This document shows, piece after piece, positions 12,201 through 23,400 of a stretch of 64,000 bases of DNA (position 1 is the stretch's first letter; the number at the start of each line of letters is the position of its first letter). The stretch is from Protula sp. h YS-2021 (Eukaryota > Annelida > Polychaeta > Sabellida > Serpulidae), in the NCBI GenBank assembly GCA_949752745.1, contig OX457029.1:44874500-44938499 (forward strand). The letters run 5' to 3'. The position numbers were made by a program, and so were the translations under genes. A model generated the notes under the pieces. That model was given only the letters and a program-made list of their open reading frames with translations. It ran no database searches and was not told where the DNA came from.

Positions 12201-15200
12201 CACTAACTTGGCGTGTGCATCTTTGCGTTTCTGGTAATGAAGTGGCGTTAAAGTATTGAAATTATTGTTCAAACGAGAGGACCTCGTGTCTACAAATAGC
12301 GTGCGTGGATGGGGTCGTGAATTACAACAGCACTTTCTGCCTTAAGTGGGAAATTTCATGCAAAATTGCTCTTTGGCAAATTCAATCCTTAAGATTTCTT
12401 TTATATTCTAGTGGTTTAGTCCTATCATTAGGGTGTTTCCAGATAAAAAGAAAGATCGCACTTTGCACGAACTTTACACCTCATTATAATTATCAACCCT
12501 ACTATCAGCTTGTTAAGACTTCCGCAATTTGTATTTCCAAAAAAAAAAAAAAAAAAGATTTGAATGTTTAGTATTTATAAAGTTAAATTAACGAAAAGTG
12601 ATAGATAAATAAGTACCTTCAAAAGTTAAGTCTCCATTTTAACTGGTGTTGTCATTAATAAACAGACAGGGGAAAGTTGGTGGTGTTTACTTTTCAAGCT
12701 CTCTTTATAGATTAAATCTTTCAATGATTTATCATTGGACTCGAATCGTTCGCATTTCATTGCGCTAGTACCAATTGCCGTTTGGCGATTGCATCTTGTA
12801 TGAGTGGTTAATGTTTCCTTCAATTTATTTAAATCATACGCCCGCACAGATTGAAAAAGAAAAGTTGCAATATGATACATTCAAAGAGAAAGATTGATAT
12901 CACCCGTAAGCCAGGCAAAGTATCTGAAAAACTTCCACCTGGCATTTTTATGTCATACTGGAGAATAATTATTTTAAACAGTGAATCCAGTCGTCAGCTG
13001 TTTTAGTAACGTCGCGTTAATATCACAAAATTAATGTCTTACATGTTAGAAAACACCATAGCGTAAAGGGGGACACACCAGTGTCCCTTAATGCACGCCA
13101 AAAAATAAAACCTCATCCCTATTGCTTCCTCGGCCGAATCCGTGCCCGGTGTTGAAGTCTACCTCGTCTCCACCTATTGTACAGCCCTACCCCCTCCAGG
13201 AGGGAAGGCAGAGAGACTGGACTGGCTTGCGCCCTTCCTGTGATATCTTTCGCCCCTCCCCCCTCCCCCCCCCCCAAATCACATTAATCACAATAATCAA
13301 AATAATCGCAATATTTTTATTAATCTACCTTTGTGGACATGAAAGACTTCTGTCAATGTTTGGGATGATTAGCTTGTGGAATAAATTCTAATATATTAAA
13401 ACTAATATAAATATCATACCAGAGATCAAAACTGAGGGAGGTGTTAAGCCCAGGAGAAGGGGGTAGACTAGTTTATTTTCCAGACTAGGGAGGGGAGACA
13501 TACAATACAGGAGGCAATACAGACAGAGCTTGTTTAACCAACAGAGCTTATTGGAATAAACTAAAAAACCGTTTAAAATTTCTTCAGCTGCTCTCCTCAC
13601 CCCCCCCCCCCCCCACCCCAGCCAAACCAACCCAAACATAAAATTGCTGCTGTTCTTCTTGGTCAGTGTGGTGTCGGATTGACACCGATAGCGCCCGATA
13701 AAGAGACCGCTGACTTAAATGACTTGGGTGATAAAATAATATTACCACTCACCAGAAATATAAATTACAAGCAATGATACTAGAGGTGACTATATAAGGA
13801 TACTCATGGACGGCAGGAGACGAGAGTTAAAGTGTAGCGAGATTACTTTAGCAACGCTTGAAAAGAAGTGACTGCGGGATTTTTCTTTTCGAGAGTTAAG
13901 AATATTTCCATTTTTTGGTTCTGATATTCTGCACCGGTAACCAACTTTTTGTGGCGTGTGCATACAAGGTCAATATTACGTAAGAGATAATCAATTTCAT
14001 ATGAGCGGCATCTGATAGACGCTGATAATAATTCTCCAAGAATACGTTTATTTAAGATCACGTGAAAGAATATGTCATAAAAAATCTGAAAATAAGGAGA
14101 TATGTTTCTTTACGTAGAGACTAATCATTATGATTTATTGTATTTTAATAATCAGTTATAAAAATGTAAATAACAGGCAAAATCAGACAAGTTTAATATT
14201 TGCTGGTACTATAATTGAACTTTAAAGTCAGTTATTAAACAAAGGGTTCTGCGTGAATCACGCTTTACGTACGTGGACAGACAGCCGCGCACCGTGCACC
14301 TTTCCGCTGCCTAATCAAGCGCAAGCTATTTGCACGACAGGCCATAATATTTGTCATAGCAGAGACTGAACACGCGATTGAGAGATGGCTAATAGCACTT
14401 GACCAACGGCTCACTGCTCGAGGGGTTTTGCCCCTTAACCCCACAACTTTCCTGTTCGGCCCTGCCTTGGGTATTTGGCCACAGCAAGAGATTCAGAACG
14501 AAGTAGAAGGGTGTATAATGGCTCTGGTGACAGAGTGTTTAAAGCTAATTTGTCAAAATGTGTTTAACTGCTTGAGTTGTTTTTGAGTAGATCTGACCAT
14601 ATGTGGTCCGTGTTTAGGGTAACAGAGTATGCGAGGCAGCTGGGGCAGTTAAATGACTGTGATCATGACCATTACAGCGTGGGATGGGGGATTGCTAACC
14701 GTTTCAACACAGGCTAGGGAGAGACGCAGTTGCGTGCCTCCAGCCTGGGACGTCAGACCGCCATCTGTTGACAAATAAACAACATCGGCATAAACACGAA
14801 TCCAGACACCAGCTATATAAATGACCTAATCATACACACCGGAGTTTCCGATGACAGTGGAGTTTCGACTGCGTAATATAAACCAAATATCCCGTTAAGC
14901 GATAAGCATAATCACAGTGTGGTGTTTATCTCGGCATCAACCAATGAAAGCACAGAATTAATCTGGATCAGGTCACATTATCTGGCCCAATATGGATAAC
15001 TTTGCATGCTTTGTTTAGAGAAAAACAACTGGCATTCAAATACTACAAATTTCTCGTGCAAATAATAGAGAAATGTATATAATTCATGAAAAACTAGACC
15101 TGGTTTGAGACGGTATTTCTTAGAGCTCTGAAAACTGTGGAAGCAGATTATAAAAGCCAAAAATTTCGCCGTTAACTTCACACAATTCTGAATTACGTTT

Positions 15201-17829
15201 TATCAAGCAGTGACGATAGAACCAGCAAAATTTCAGCAAAATTATTCAAATGCAATATTCGATCCGACCATAATAATATTCTTTCTCAGCGAAACGTTTT
15301 GCCAGTTTTGCCTTATAACTTGTTGTTTTTTAATAAGTTTGAACTGCAATCGAAACAACATACTTCATCCAAAATTTATCTTCTTGCAGTTTAGTTGAAT
15401 ATATTATAGAAGTTTTTACGTCTGTTAAAGATAATTTAGAACAAGCCATTTTCGAAATATCTCAAATTTACGGTGCAGCCAACGAACGCACTGACCTCAT
15501 CTGCTAAAGCCACAATCAGAAATGTCTTTCTGAAGCCACCAAGAGTGAAAATTTACCAAAATTACATCAGACCAATGATTTTTTGTTTCCTATCTTGGAT
15601 TGTGTTATAACGGAGAATATTTTATCTTTAGTAAGTTGTTGAGTAATTGAAATATATAACATACTTTCTTGAGCAAAAAAAAACGTGTTTTCCAAGAAGA
15701 GCTCATTTGATACTGGGGAGCCTGTCAAAAATGGCCCTTAAGAACAAGACAAAATTGCCATCATCAACTTTACATAATCTCGCCGTCTCTGTAACATAAG
15801 ATGAACAATTACGACTTATCAGTGATCAAATTTGATGTCATAACAGGGTGTAGAATGTTCTCTATAAGAGCTATAGTTAAGAGACAATCTTTTCCAGTGC
15901 TTGCCAATTAGCAGTTGAATTTAGTCTGTGAAATTCTAGACGAACTCGCGAAGTGCTCTTAATGAGGGGCTCAGGCGGCTTAGCATTGTCCTCCTGGTGC
16001 CCTTACAATGGAATTGACAGCAATGCCTATTAATGATAATTGATTTCATAAGTGCTAGATGTGAAGGCAGTTAGCCGCCAGCTAAAAAGCTCCAAAGCTC
16101 AGATGTGAATTTTGCTGTAACTTTATCTCTGACGCTGTCAGCAAGCATCTGAGACCTAACACGTCATCTTTGAAAACCTTCCTTCCGTCTTAGCGTTCAT
16201 GTCCGCCCTTTTTGTCTTTTTTTTATCAGAGGCACCATCAGAAACTCTGTACGCACAAAAGAAGTCTTTACATGTTGGATTTGCAGGCTTTGTTTTATGC
16301 AATAACCCTCCTCTATTTCCTATTAATGTTGGCCATGCTTAAAATGCTACCTTGATGCTTGTAAACCTTGCTGTTTGGAGGCTCTAGCTGATACAGTTCT
16401 TTTCTCTTATGATGAGGTATTCATGGTTTCAGGGTGGCGATAATAGGTAACTCAGAAAAGAAAGCCTTCTTTAGACTATTGAATGGAATTCAATTGCTAT
16501 GGCGTAGCTGCTTCATGCTTTCCTTTCCCTGTGTTTTTTATAGCTTCCATAATTTCTGGATTTATTTGTATGCTTAAAACATGATTTTTTCTTTTGTGAG
16601 TGGCTGGAAGTACTCAGTACTGTCGATTTTTAATATGGACATAAAGCTATTTATTTAACAATGGCCTTTCCCAGCATATTGACCTTTTAAAAAGCAAATA
16701 ATGTGGCCAAAGGAGCCAGATTTGATACACCGTAATAATGCTGTCCACATCATATAAGTCAACACAAGGCAATTTCTAACTAACTGTAAAAAAACTGTGG
16801 AAACAGTTCTTTATGGACTGTCCAGTTGCCAGGTTCTAGATATTAACCTGTAGACATTACGTTGTAGACATCAAGTTGCCCACGACAAAGGTTTTACTGT
16901 GCATTGTTTGTGCGAACGCTCCAAATACAAAAATAAATAAATAAATAAAATGGTACTCACCAAGAAATCATGAAATACAGTTGATTATTACATAGCTAAC
17001 TATTTAACAGAATAACTATCCCCTGATACCATATGGACAAAATCTCCAAGAAGTTTGGATAAATAAAACATGAATACATGCAATGAATGGATCGCCAACG
17101 ACATATCTTATACACTTGCTATAATAACAATTAACATATTACTAAAAGCAGAAGCCAAATCTAACAAAAAATATAAAACAAAAAAAAAACAACAAATAAT
17201 ACAGATGAACTACGTATCGCATATCAAAATTTTTAGAAAAACTGCGTTCATAAAGTGTATGCGGCAAATGAAGTAATTCGCTATTGGGAACACAGCACTG
17301 CTTTTTAAAAAGCATTCAGCATTTCCATTGTATGTACTCCTGTAATACGTTTTGACAATGTTTTGAAAATAAAATCGAAGGATTGATTTCATATCAAAAC
17401 GTTTTATTTTTATTTTATATCTATTTTAAAATTAATTTTGACTAATGTAATTTTCAATTGCAGTAAAGCCTCAATAAAACGGACAACGCATGAGACTGAG
17501 CTAATGTATCTGGGTTAGCGTGGTATATTGTAGATATACTGAAGGTCTCTCATTTTCTATATTTTAACGTAATATTATCACAATATTTTGGCTGTAGAAA
17601 TTACATTTTACACTTGAGTTCTTTTCACAATGACATATGACTGGAAACATGACTTGCTTGGCAGTGTGAAGGAAAAAAAGCCCCACCCATTCCCCCGACT
17701 GAACAAGTTTAACGAGAAAATCCACCCCGTTTTAACTTTTGGTAAGACCCCCCCCCCCTCCACATCTCCAACTTTTACCATACTCGGAGAAAAAATCCCT
17801 GCGTAAAAACATGCAGTGTATATGTTACA
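9250..17829. other. Long intergenic or intronic region, no gene supported
   Basis: 8.6 kb of AT-rich DNA with poly-C/G tracts near 9320-9345, 9763-9772, 13262-13276, 13600-13613 and 17748-17758, and A runs near 11384 and 12540. Frames are short and unpatterned. A fragment starting CAGTAAAGCCTC at 17460 resembles the MITE end seen at 1886. 15930-16110 looks less AT-rich and could be a conserved non-coding element. Confidence 0.5.
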
Positions 17830-18000
17830 GCGGATCTGTAGAATCAGCGAATCTGTGGATACGCTGGTTCGACCAGCGAATCTATAGATCCGCTGAAAAT
17901 TTTAGTGGATCTAACAGATCCGCTGGTTTTAGGCCGAGAAAATTCTACAGATCCGCTGAAATGATTGACAAAGCTAAAGAACTGTTGATATTGAGTATTG
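17830..18000 (+). repeat. Outer inverted repeat, left arm (host repeat interrupted by the Polinton)
   Basis: Palindrome-rich sequence built of (A)GCGGATCTGTAGA / TCTACAGATCCGCT modules. It matches the reverse complement of 36407-36605, but the 434 bp between it and the Polinton do not match the right side. It lies outside the TAAGTG duplication, so it belongs to an older element into which the Polinton inserted. Confidence 0.8.
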
Positions 18001-18433
18001 TCATAGCCCATAAGACATTGTCATAGACCAAAAGACATTGTTTTCATTGAAATGCCATTAGAAGCACATTGATTGCACTTCAATGCTAGTGTTACTTTCC
18101 ATGATCGCAGATCATAGAGCTTTAATTGCAAGCTTCATGACTTGTGATCTTCTGATAAGAGAGCAGTCGTACATATTATGATTCTATTGGAGTGGTATTT
18201 GCTGAAAAGTAATTGCAATTTAACAATGGAATGAACATAAATTCGATCTGCTTCGGGTTCTCTGGAGTATATCAATTTGATCTGTGCTCTTTTAATTTGA
18301 TTACCGAAAACGACGTAAAATTAAATGTAGAACTTTCACTGAGGCAAGCAGTTCAGTTTGAATCAACGTGTGGTAGACAGGGGTTTGTGAAGTGCAACTG
18401 TGCTGGTAGTAAACGGTGTCAAACAGACAGATG
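18001..18433. other. Interior of the older repeat, left of the Polinton
   Basis: AT-rich, ATTGCAATT-containing sequence between outer arm and target duplication. No gene seen. Together with 35876-36406 it makes the ~1 kb interior of the disrupted host element. Confidence 0.6.
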
Positions 18434-18439
18434 TAAGTG
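18434..18439. repeat. Left target-site duplication of the Polinton
   Basis: TAAGTG directly precedes the AGTAGGG terminus and is repeated exactly after the right terminus at 35870-35875. Six bases is the normal Polinton duplication size. Confidence 0.93.
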
Positions 18440-18473
18440 AGTAGGGTGAAAACACCGTTTCTACCGCACTTGA

Positions 18474-18563
18474 TGACGTCATACTGTCTGGAAATGACGT
18501 CATCATGTCTGGAGCGGATTTCTGGCCCACTTTGTGACGTCATACTGTCTGGAAGTGACGTCA
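18474..18563. promoter_or_regulatory. Four CRE/ATF palindromes, left TIR
   Basis: Perfect TGACGTCA octamers at 18474-18481, 18495-18502, 18535-18542 and 18556-18563, embedded in CTGTCTGGA repeats. TGACGTCA is the consensus site of CREB/ATF bZIP factors. Role as an enhancer of the left-arm genes is inference. Confidence 0.7.
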
Positions 18564-18635
18564 TAGCGTCTGGACCGGAAGTGCTGTCTGGAGCGGAAGT
18601 CATGATAAGCGTTAGGATAGGCGCGGCCATCCATG

Positions 18636-18674
18636 AGGTCATAATGAGGTCATAATGAGGTCATAATGAGGTCA
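18636..18674. promoter_or_regulatory. AGGTCA direct repeats with 5-bp spacing (DR5), left TIR
   Basis: AGGTCA occurs four times with an exact 11-bp period (18636, 18647, 18658, 18669). This is the DR5 geometry bound by RAR/RXR-type nuclear receptors. Binding is inference. Confidence 0.5.
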
Positions 18675-18816
18675 TACTGTCTGGAGCGAAAGTCTGGAGC
18701 GAAAGTTGCTTGATAGTGTTGGCCGAGTCAATCATCATGAAGTCAACGAACTCCACCTGTCAATCAGTGTAACCATGGCAACAGAGCCTAAAAAGCCATG
18801 ACCTCCCCCCCCCCCC

Positions 18817-19248
18817 TCGAAATTGTGATTTTTGCATATTTATCCGTTTCAGGCGATTCTGAACATTTTTCATTTTTTGGGTCGACCACCCCCCCCCCCC
18901 TCGAAATTGTGATTTTTGCATATTTATCCGTTTCAGACGATTCTGAACATTTTTCATTTTTTGGGTCGACCACCCCCCCCCCCTCGAAATTGTGATTTTT
19001 GCATATTTATCCGTTTCAGACGATTCTTAACATTTTTCTTTTTTTTTTTTGGGTCGACCACCCCCCCCCCTCTCGAAATTGTGATTTTTGCATATTTATC
19101 CGTTTCAGACGATTCTGAACATTTTTCTTTTTTTTTTTTGGGTCGACCACCCCCCCCCCCCCCCTCGAAATTGTGATTTTTGCATATTTATCCGTTTCAG
19201 ACGATTCTGAACATTTTTCATTTTTTGGGTCGACCACCCCCCCCCTCC
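18817..19248. repeat. Five ~83-bp tandem units with poly-C tracts
   Basis: Units start near 18817, 18901, 18984, 19073 and 19165. Each runs from TCGAAATTGTG through a TTTATCCGTTTCAG core and a GGGTCGACCA motif to 8-14 consecutive C. The four-copy counterpart is at 35187-35500. The C runs could form i-motif or G-quadruplex structures. Confidence 0.9.
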
Positions 19249-19336
19249 CTCAGGACATACTATGGACCGACCACCCCTCCCCCCCCCCCTAGGCGAGCAA
19301 CATTCTGTCAAGTCAGCTTCAGTTCCATCAGAGGGG

Positions 19337-19344
19337 TATATAAG
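19337..19344 (+). promoter_or_regulatory. TATA box just inside the left TIR
   Basis: TATATAAG within a GC-rich GAGGGG context, about 100 nt upstream of the ATG at 19436 and a GTAAGT splice donor. It has no counterpart on the right arm. Probable promoter for a spliced polymerase transcript. Confidence 0.55.
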
Positions 19345-19435
19345 GGATGAGCATACAGCAGTGACAGTCATTTCGGTAAGTGGAGCAAGGGAGCACAAGT
19401 TGTAGAACTACAATTGGATCACATCAGATCAAGGG

Positions 19436-19460
19436 ATGGCATCCAGTGACAACTATTTCG
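19436..19460 (+). CDS. Candidate short first coding exon of PolB
   Basis: An ATG opens eight codons and one further base, followed at 19461 by GTAAGTG, a strong 5' splice donor. A good 3' acceptor (pyrimidine-rich stretch ending in TTTCAG) lies at 20370-20375. Removing 19461-20375 would join this exon in phase with the polymerase frame ahead of its own ATG at 20402. The donor context also appears duplicated at 19376 (ATTTCG/GTAAGTG). What is seen: donor, acceptor and phase agreement. Splicing itself is inference; without it this is a 17-codon mini-ORF. Confidence 0.4.
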
Positions 19461-19469
19461 GTAAGTGTT

Positions 19470-19880
19470 TATTGAAACTTTATAAATAAAAAGTGAACTT
19501 TGTAAACAAACTTTGTAAACAAACTTTAGTTATTTGCATAATTGAAACTTTGTAAACAAACTTTGTAAACAAACTGTGTAAACAAACTTTAGTTATTTGC
19601 ATAATAGAAACTTTGTAAACAAACTTTGTAAACAAACTGTGTAAACAAACTTTATAAATAAAATTTGCAAACAAACTTTATAAACAAAATTTGTAAACAA
19701 ACTTTGTAAACAAAAATTTGTAAACAAACTTTGTAAACAAACTTTGTAAACAAACTTTATAAACAAAATTTGTAAACAAACTTTATAAACAAACTTTGTA
19801 AACAAACTTTATAAACAAAATTTGTAAACAAACTTTGTAAACAAACTTTGGTTATTTGCTTAATTGAAACTTTGTAAAAC
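19470..19880. repeat. AAACTTTGTAAACA minisatellite
   Basis: About 25 imperfect copies of a 14-15 bp unit, interrupted twice by a GTTATTTGC spacer. It would lie inside the candidate PolB intron. The unit resembles the TTTGTAAATA array at 25490-25745. Confidence 0.9.
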
Positions 19881-20147
19881 AATACCTTTCATTATACTTG
19901 GTCGATTTATATGAAAATTTCACCATTAGATTCAGTTTTATGTAAAGTTTTAACATGATCATAGGCTATTTGCGCAGCTGGCTGTATGCATTTTTACCGC
20001 CATTTTAACTTAAAATTGTGATAACTTTCGTTATAACTTTCGTTATATTTGACTGAAAATTTCACCATTACAGTGCTTCTTCGCGGATGAATACCATTTG
20101 GCAGACCATTTAACTTCACCGCTAGATGTCTCTGCTGTATAACAGCT

Positions 20148-20300
20148 GTACAACTGTAAGTGAGATATTCATATACACAAGTAAAATTCTGCTGAGTCAG
20201 CATTTTTGAACAATTTTTGAAACAAGTTACACACCATATTTTGATTACATGAAAGTAGCATAAAAGCATGAGTGAAACATGTCAACTAGTCAACTAGTGA
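20148..20300 (+). repeat. Internal inverted repeat with promoter-like sequence, left copy
   Basis: The stretch from the ACAACTGTAAGTGAGA block to the GTCAACTAGTCAACTAG block matches the reverse complement of 35036-35180 with few changes, including TACACACCAT and GCATAAAAGCATGAG. The same upstream cassette therefore precedes PolB on the left and the outermost gene on the right. Confidence 0.8.
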
Positions 20301-20334
20301 TACATTCTGCTGAGTTAACACACCATTGAAGTGG

Positions 20335-20341
20335 TATAAAA
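20335..20341 (+). promoter_or_regulatory. TATA box of PolB
   Basis: TATAAAA followed by GGAAGAGTGA, 61 nt before the first in-frame ATG of the polymerase. The same TATAAAAGGAAGAGTGA block occurs in reverse at 34417-34432. Confidence 0.7.
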
Positions 20342-20401
20342 GGAAGAGTGAAACGTATATTTTACTTCATTTCAGTTCTAGCAGTTGAAGAAACAACAAC
20401 G

Positions 20402-23400
20402 ATGGCAACAGTCTACTGTCATGAATGTGATGTGACATTTCCATCTCTGGAAGTGTTCGTGACACATAGATGTAAACCAGCTAGGTTGAAACGTGCTCGT
20501 GAAGAGCTTGTTGAGCAGATTGAAGTCAAGAGACGAAAGACCTTACAAGATGATGTTGAAAGACCTGATCCAGTCCTCTGCGGTGAATGTATTAAAATAT
20601 TTCCATCTTTGGATGCGTTTGACACACATGCATGTGTTGAGATGGAAAATGTGTCTCATGAAGAACAAAGAAAGAAAGAGACAGGACAAGTAGGCAGAGG
20701 TAGAAGAGTGAGTCTTGGTGAAAACGCACAGGAAAGACGGTTTGAGCCTGAAGATGGATCGGATTTGCTACTCGAAATGCGACAACAAGAGAATAGAATC
20801 AAGAGACATTTGCTAGAGACGTTAAACCGTGGCATGAAATGGTACATTGTGGTAAATGCACGCTTCAAGAAAATGACACCAAATGTTGAAGGCGTGATGG
20901 TAGAACAAGTGGATAATGCCTTCATCAGTAGTCCGACATATGCAGCATACAATCCAGCAGATATTGAGAAGGACTTGCCAGAAGCCTATAAAGAATTGTT
21001 TACCAGGTTTGATGAACATGAGCGACAAGGCTCTGGCTGGGTGTTGGATAACATATTATTCATTGAAGTGCATACAGCTACGTCAGCGCCACTGGAAGCG
21101 AGCAGTTTTATCCCACTACCGAAGAAAGTAAAGAGTACAAAAGGTGTGTTAAACATTCAGAATAAAGACAACAAATGTTTCTTATGGTCTGTATTGGCTC
21201 ACCTTCACCCTTCAACAAGCAATGACCCACAGCGTGTGCATCAATACAAAGCATTTGAGAACGAATTGAAGGTGGAAGACATGACATTTCCAACACCGAT
21301 TACAGACATTCCAAAGTTTGAAAAGGAGAATGATGTATCCATTAACGTGTTTGGATATGAACATGATGTCGTTGTTCCCATACAACTCAGTCGAAACACC
21401 AGCACCAACAGCGCCAACAGCGCCAGAGAAATCAACTTGCTTTTGATTAGCAATGACAAGACAAGGCATTACTGCCTCATCAAGAATTTCAGCAGACTGA
21501 TGGCTTATCGATCAAAGTATAAGCATACAACTTTTTATTGTTTCAACTGTCTTCACGGATTTATGCGACAAGATCTTTTAGACAAGCATCGTGAAGTGTG
21601 TGGCAAGCATGGCGCACAACGTTTATCATTTCCCAAGGAACCCTTCATCAAGTTCAAGAATGTAGCCAAACAACAGCGAGCGCCGTTTGTCATTTATGCA
21701 GACTTTGAATGTTTCACGAAAAAACATGAAGGAGACAAGTATCAACATCATCGTCCAAACAGCTTTGCCTATGTGGTTGTGAGCCAGTATGATACACGCG
21801 CCCCAGTCATGTATCGAGGAGATAATGCTGTGAAAGTCTTTTTAGACCATATGGTGAATGAGCGTGATCGTATTGTGCATGGTTTACAACAGAAAAAGAA
21901 AATGGTGATGACTCGTGAAGATGAAGAGGATTATAAGAATGCCACAGATTGTTACATTTGTCATGAGCCTCTAGGAGCAGATCGTGTGAGAGATCATGAC
22001 CATATCAATGGCAAATACCGCGGAGCTGCACATAGTCAATGCAATTTGCAATTCCGATTTCGAAAAGATCAGCAGGATGTTGAAGATTCTTTCATCATTC
22101 CTGTGTTTTTCCACAATTTACGAGGCTATGACAGCCATTTGATCATGGAAGAAATTGGAAAGTTCAAAAACGAAAGGATTACAGTCATTCCCAACACCGT
22201 TGAGAAATATATTGCATTCACCATGAGCAATCTGAAATTTACAGACAGTTATCAGTTCATGAGTACTTCTCTACAGAAATTGGTCTCCAACCTGGCAGCA
22301 GAAGGGAAAGACAACTTTTATCACATGACGTCACACATTCACGATAGTGACCAACAAGAGTTACTGTTGAGAAAGGGAGTGTACCCTTATGATTACGTGG
22401 ATGAGCCATCCAAGTTTGCTGAAACACAACTGCCGTCCAAGGACAAGTTTTACAGTCTGCTCAGTGAAGAAGACATTAGCGATGAGGATTATGCGCATGC
22501 GCAGAAGGTGTGGGAGACATTCCAGTGTACTACATTTGGTGAATACCATGACTTGTACCTGAAATCAGATGTGTTGCTGCTGGCTGACGTGTTTGAAAAC
22601 TTTCGTCACGTATGTCTCAACACGTATGAATTAGATCCAGCTCACTACTATACAGCGCCAGGACTGTCCTGGGATGCTATGTTGAAAGCGACAAAGGTGA
22701 AATTGGAATTGATCAACGACATTGACATGTATCAAATGGTTGAACAAGGTCTACGTGGAGGAATATCTGTCATCACACACAAGTATGCGAAAGCAAATAA
22801 CCCCTACGTACCAGATTACGATCCCACGAAACCGACCAACTACTTGACGTACCTGGATGCAAACAACTTGTATGGCTGGGCCATGTCGCAAAGCATGCCG
22901 GAAAGTGGATTTATGTGGGTGAGCGAGCCAGAATCCATTGACTTTATGGATGTGGATGAAGATGATGAGATTTGGTACATTTTAGAAGTGGATTTGGAAT
23001 ACCCATATTCAATCCATGATCATCATAATCACTACCCAGTGGCTCCGGAACGGAAATGTGTGAAAGTGGGAGAATTGTCAAAACATAGTCAGAAGCTGCG
23101 GAAAGATCTAAACATGAAAGGCAAACCTAGTGAAAAGCTCATTCCCAACCTGTGCGACAAGAAGAAATATGTGCTTCATTATAGAAATTTACAGCAATAT
23201 GTCTCACTGGGATTGAAAGTCACGAAGGTGCACCGTGCCATCATGTTTGCACAGAGCAAATGGTTGGCAAAATACATCTCCTTAAACACGGAAAAGAGAA
23301 AGTTGGCCAAGAACCCGTTTGAGAAAGACTTTTTCAAACTGATGAACAACTCGGTGTTTGGCAAAACCATGGAAAATGTGAGAAAGCGCATAAATGTGGA

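Larger units (their letters stand above)
18440..19248 (+). repeat. Left terminal inverted repeat of the Polinton
   Basis: Matches the reverse complement of 35187-35869 almost base for base. From the outside in it holds four TGACGTCA palindromes, ETS-like CCGGAAGT, a four-copy AGGTCA repeat, a short unique stretch, then five copies of an ~83-bp unit ending in poly-C. The arm is longer than the right one because it has five rather than four of those units. Reading frames that cross this region are repeat translations and are not treated as genes. Confidence 0.92.

Noticed and set aside
18301..19398. Several mirrored frames in the left TIR, with equivalents at 35208-35942
   Set aside because: They read through palindromic CREs and poly-C tandem repeats, differ in phase between units and show no protein pattern.
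19480..19880. CRISPR-like regular repeats
   Set aside because: The units are contiguous, with no unique spacers, in eukaryotic DNA; this is a minisatellite.
20348..20401. Upstream extension of PolB to 20348
   Set aside because: It starts at GTG and overlaps the TATA/start region; the first ATG is 20402, although spliced extension from 19436 remains possible.
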